64,000 nucleotides of DNA from NCBI GenBank assembly GCA_002354735.1, contig DEMD01000015.1, positions 23,304 to 87,303 of the forward strand, in the 5' to 3' direction. This DNA is from Gammaproteobacteria bacterium UBA2679. Its GTDB lineage: Bacteria > Pseudomonadota > Gammaproteobacteria > Pseudomonadales > Oleiphilaceae. The position numbers were made by a program, and so were the translations under genes. A model generated the notes under the pieces. The model was not told the DNA's origin. It was given only the letters and a program-made list of their open reading frames with translations, and searched no databases. Position 1 is the stretch's first letter. Every line of letters begins with the position of its first letter. Shown piece by piece: positions 61,501 through 64,000 of the stretch.

Positions 61501-62482
61501 ATTCGGTGAGCGCCTGAGCCCAGGCCAGATACAGCTCCGGTTCCGGGTCACCCTCTCTTGCCGCCATGGCGAAAGCCTGTGTGGCTTGTTCCAGCTCGCT
61601 CCGCGCCATGTGAAGATGTCCCAGAGCGCTTGCCAGTTCCCGCCGAATCGCTACTGATTCCACTTTGCTCAAGCCTCGGTTCATGGTGACTGCTGCAAGC
61701 GCAGGTTGACCGAGATCCAGTTGAAACTGCGCAATGGTACGCCAGGCTTCTGGTGGAACGCTGTGCTCGCCGAATGCTGCAAGCATGAGCATTTGCAAAG
61801 CCTCCTGGGACCGTCCGAGATTGATGTAGGCGCGAATCAGCCGCAGGCGGTCCTCGAAGACCTGATCGGCGTCATGTTCTTCAAACAGGGGAGGAACCGC
61901 TGCAAAATCACCACGTTGGATCGCGATATCAGCCAGTTGTCGCCGAATATAACGCTGTCTGTCCTTGTCCAACTCCTCCGCATCGAGGGCGCGGCGCCAA
62001 TCATCTGCCGCCGATTCGGCGGCGCCCAGCCGCAGCTTTGCCAGTGCCCGGTAGTGGTGTCCCAGTCCCGGTTCGCGACCGATTTCGATCAACTTCGTTG
62101 CATGCTCTGCTGCAGATTGCGGATCGTCGAGTGGACCCAGGAACAGGATTACCAGGCGCAGTCGCACATCAACGTCTTCAGGGTCTACAGCAAGCACCCG
62201 CTCCAGTTCGTTAGCGGCCTCAACTGAATGGCCGGTGCCAATGAGCCGTTCGGCACGTTCCAGAAACGGGTATTTACGAAAGTTCGCCAGTTCCTCTTCG
62301 AGCCAGTTCTGCGCGCCTGTATCAGGCACGACTTCTTGTCTCTGGGATGGTGCGCTGGCTGCTGTACTTCCAAACAGGAGACAGAGCAGGGCGGCCATAG
62401 CAACAGTCGCTAGATTCTTCAGACGTCTTGATAAGCCGCGACAGCTTCCGGACTGAGCCGCGGCAGTTTTGGTTGTTTGCAT
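58553..62482 (-). CDS. NfrA-like outer-membrane protein with TPR repeats
   Basis: A 1309-residue protein. A membrane helix or signal region (about 22-45) is followed by about 950 residues of TPR-type repeats and a C-terminal beta-rich domain (about 1060-1309) resembling NfrA_C (YAWRREVQQLEDRLKINTGL, DIAYRLDNVSDGRHVEVFGR). It ends in Phe like a barrel. NfrA is the phage N4 receptor and works with NfrB in exopolysaccharide export. The TPR region contains a large internal tandem duplication. It starts 36 nt after the NfrB-like gene. Confidence 0.88.
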   Translation of the reverse strand: MQTTKTAAAQSGSCRGLSRRLKNLATVAMAALLCLLFGSTAASAPSQRQEVVPDTGAQNWLEEELANFRKYPFLERAERLIGTGHSVEAANELERVLAVDPEDVDVRLRLVILFLGPLDDPQSAAEHATKLIEIGREPGLGHHYRALAKLRLGAAESAADDWRRALDAEELDKDRQRYIRRQLADIAIQRGDFAAVPPLFEEHDADQVFEDRLRLIRAYINLGRSQEALQMLMLAAFGEHSVPPEAWRTIAQFQLDLGQPALAAVTMNRGLSKVESVAIRRELASALGHLHMARSELEQATQAFAMAAREGDPEPELYLAWAQALTESGLVAQALEVVETVEQTSPYGRRLHAQLLGELGRPEDAAQIMKRLLEAPSLQEDRGAVALEVAELHAKAGDLAAQLTALQQAVALSPNHAPALRALAERLIGEGQLQAASDTLRALVAVEDQADNRLRLVDVLIAANARQSALDELPLLAERMPPDHPERLRVLRQWADLAEAEQAWIAAAQAWEALFLAEESSSPRYLLQAVRSARLGGQPVRARQLIVKLDIARLEPEVRALFLDERAQIALSEGETLAAAQWQQDAVHLHASAERHFIMAEIWKALGEPDKARKALQEAIILAPNNAEYHASLGYLSLESGDPELAAEHFGIAVANEGALADLRLEQVQALRRAGKIEQALDLLESTANLPVYGTRLKGQLLRELGRVEAAEQVLAQLLDEPGQVDEPGAIALEIADMHAQAGDSAAQLAALERAAQLAPNYPPALHALAERQVGSGDLVSAAKTQKHLLALRGDTETHVRLVDILVAANDHAAALSEMHQLVGSLLPKHPDLPMVLRKWAKLAEAHGLWATAAQAWEMLYNAEGTRPGALMLNAGRAARLAGQHERASQMLAQIKEHALALDQRALLYEELARLASLDGDLRQAAEAQRRSVLTKPTADRHYALGQYLLKLGEQLDARNEFEQAVLLAPENAEFRASLGYVYLGSGDDSLAADHFEAALAGDVQRLPLYEELGHVYRRLGQDEAAASAFRRRIDLAQTEQPDTERDDAKGSAGTDERGYAWRREVQQLEDRLKINTGLFVRRMNGNDASDPDGSVGLAGFRSQAGLDIAYRLDNVSDGRHVEVFGRSIWTFEDDTLSTEGSRTQGGVGLRAKPFAPLNFLISGERLVALGREARNDWMIRASASFDRGTAYAPSETYRHYRSVYLDAALVVEDRAEFLVGEWREGVAAHIRQGLNLTPYAIAGASYTEDIETEKRYEIGVGTALRGWFGGNAYRTHSSQLELALEYRAVVGGNTNENSGFVLRLHNGF

Positions 62483-62518
62483 GGGGCACCGGTTTTGCGC
62501 GTTCGTTTCAGGCTATTG

Positions 62519-64000
62519 CTACGCCACTGGTTCGACGGCTTTCTGCATCTGCAAGGCCTGTTTGAGTGTTTGCTCGTTCAGCCAACCACGATCCAGCAGG
62601 AGTCGACCCAGGGGGCGGGGATCGTCGTGCTGCTCCGCGAGCACAGAATGCAGCTGCTCGGAAGGAATGGCGTGGAGGTCCAACAGCAGCTCTCCAAGGC
62701 GTTGCCGGCGAGGGCGGTCCATATGTGGGGCTACCGGAAAGGCATGTTGAGTCTTGTCCCAGCCCAGATGACGGCCGTAGATCAGATGCCCCGCAAACTG
62801 CCGAAGTGCCCGATTGCAAGCGTAGAAATTGACCACATTGGCCCAGATCTGACGGGGTGCCGAGAGTAGGCCCTGTCGCCAGCCGTAATAGTGGCTCATA
62901 AAGACGACCCTGTGCAGGACCCTGTTGCTGAGCAGGATCGCATTGACGATCATCAGCCACCACAGCCAGCTGTCTGCCGGCACGAGTTGAGGAAACCAGT
63001 AGCTGTCGGATAGCAGCACGTGGGTCACTTCCATCACGACAACGTTGAGCACCACGAAATAGGCCAGAAAACCTATTTGCGATGTGATCAGCGCCTTGCG
63101 ATCACGAAACAGGATGTACCTGGTCGCCAGGTTGCCGGTCCAGCCGACATTCGCCCAGCCCTGAAGCGCGATGCCCAGTATCCAGCGAGCCTTCTGCCGA
63201 TAGGCTGCTTTGAAGCTGTTTGGGAAATACTCACGCACAGCAATATATTCATCGGCACGGCCTGGGTTCCTGGACTCGCACTTGACCCTGACCCGCACGA
63301 ATACCTGCCGCATGCCCAGCTCTCGTAGCCTCAGGCTGATATCGTAGTCTTCCGTAAGGCTGCCAGGATTGAATACCTCACCATTGCGCTCGCGATGCAG
63401 GGCCAGTATGGCCTTACGGCTGAATGCAGTGCCGACTCCGGCGCTCGGGACGATGCCCGTAAGCGCCGCACGGACCGGCACGTCCTTGGTATGACACTCG
63501 GTAAATTCATCCTTGTAATGCCCGCCGGTGAACTCCGTCCAGGGCCTGGGTAATGGCAGGACCGGGATCTGCACGAGGTCGTAGTGAGCGATCATGTAAT
63601 TGAACAGCCGCAGCTCCAGGGGGTGCACTACATCCTCAGAGTCCTGCAGGACGAAGCCTGCAAACTCTATGTTTCGCGTCGCCTCGAACTCGAGTATCGA
63701 AGCGATCACCTCATTCAGACAGTCTGCTTTGCAGGTAGGCCCCGGCCGAGCGCCAACGACCTTATGAATGGTCGGGTTGGCAGCCGCTACCGCATCGACT
63801 TCGCGCTGTGTGTCCGGATCATTGGGATAGGTGCCTACGAAGATGTGGAAGCGCTTGTAGTCGAAAACCGTCAATGCGTTCTGCAGCATCTGTGCAATGA
63901 CATCTGCCTCTTGCCAGGCCGGTACCATGAGCGCAATCGGACGCTCCTCTGCAGCCCGCAGTATTTCTGGAGAGAGCGATTCAGCTGCTGCGCTACCATT
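62519..64000 (-). CDS. NfrB-like glycosyltransferase with MshEN domain (partial)
   Basis: The frame is open at the right edge, so the N-terminus is cut off (the visible part begins before ALMVPAWQEADVI). This is a family 2 glycosyltransferase with QDSED (D-x-D type), GSLTEDYDISLR and QKARWILG, then several membrane helices. The C-terminal 75 residues contain two MshEN-like c-di-GMP-binding repeats (RLGELLLDLHAIPSEQLHSV and PLGRLLLDRGWLNEQTLKQA). NfrB makes a polysaccharide that NfrA exports, under c-di-GMP control. First of the visible NfrB-NfrA-DUF4434 set. Confidence 0.9.
   Translation of the reverse strand, partial: NGSAAAESLSPEILRAAEERPIALMVPAWQEADVIAQMLQNALTVFDYKRFHIFVGTYPNDPDTQREVDAVAAANPTIHKVVGARPGPTCKADCLNEVIASILEFEATRNIEFAGFVLQDSEDVVHPLELRLFNYMIAHYDLVQIPVLPLPRPWTEFTGGHYKDEFTECHTKDVPVRAALTGIVPSAGVGTAFSRKAILALHRERNGEVFNPGSLTEDYDISLRLRELGMRQVFVRVRVKCESRNPGRADEYIAVREYFPNSFKAAYRQKARWILGIALQGWANVGWTGNLATRYILFRDRKALITSQIGFLAYFVVLNVVVMEVTHVLLSDSYWFPQLVPADSWLWWLMIVNAILLSNRVLHRVVFMSHYYGWRQGLLSAPRQIWANVVNFYACNRALRQFAGHLIYGRHLGWDKTQHAFPVAPHMDRPRRQRLGELLLDLHAIPSEQLHSVLAEQHDDPRPLGRLLLDRGWLNEQTLKQALQMQKAVEPVA

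Overview
The window reads as chromosome of a free-living, probably marine or saline-habitat gammaproteobacterium. It is moderately GC-rich by eye, with dense gene packing and Gram-negative envelope proteins throughout (lipoproteins, porins, NfrA/NfrB, TRAP transport). DUF6164, HD-GYP with DUF3391, PHB-oligomer hydrolase and EpsA-type LuxR proteins are typical of Pseudomonadales/Oceanospirillales-like genomes. I cannot name the genus. No tRNA, rRNA, CRISPR array, prophage or intact insertion sequence was seen. Both window edges cut a gene.

Layout. 1-435 is the end of a transmembrane anchor protein. 588-3891 (minus) holds a chemoreceptor, a DUF6164 protein and an HD-GYP phosphodiesterase. 4194-6939 (plus) holds a DUF7282 secreted protein and a small set of accessory enzymes (DJ-1/PfpI, LysE exporter, ABM monooxygenase, GFA). 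6936-9496 (minus) is a compact three-gene operon that matches no system I know: a coiled-coil Cys-rich protein, an HExxH protein with an internal CFI-box-like segment, and a small beta-rich protein. 9980-14204 (plus) is CotH, VTC-type polyphosphate polymerase, DUF4956 and an OprP/O-like porin. 14212-17698 (minus) is a three-gene signalling operon. 17842-22969 has an AHL-lactonase-like MBL protein divergent from two extracellular polyhydroxybutyrate-degrading enzymes.

23054-33605 is a mosaic of single genes: YjbQ, cupredoxin, START-domain protein, two orphan periplasmic binding proteins, DUF1289, GST, a second chemoreceptor, KptA, a double-GAF protein and an AraC regulator. 33659-39532 (minus) encodes bulb-lectin proteins, one of them a lectin-LamG-dihaem-peroxidase fusion. 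39771-42872 holds a flavoprotein, small lipoprotein, LysR, NTF2-like and tautomerase genes. 43053-46799 encodes a GH16-CBM6-CBM56-dihaem-oxidoreductase fusion lipoprotein. A frameshifted FitA antitoxin remnant and an unrecognised outer-membrane barrel follow. 48498-56205 (minus) is a seven-gene catabolic operon (hydrolase, TRAP transporter, glutamine-synthetase-like ligase, ALDH, Fe-ADH) that looks like a gamma-glutamyl amino-alcohol pathway. 56721-64000 has an EpsA-like regulator facing DUF4434, NfrA-like and NfrB-like genes, which suggests a c-di-GMP-responsive exopolysaccharide system.

The regulatory DNA is unusually informative. A palindromic box (TGTAGGATCTTCCTACA) lies exactly 20 nt from a TAAGCT hexamer upstream of the signalling operon, and the same arrangement recurs upstream of the START-domain gene about 7 kb away. 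Separately, two leaders (about 4666-4790 and 9758-9880) share conserved blocks at identical spacing and end in near-identical intrinsic terminators ahead of unrelated genes.
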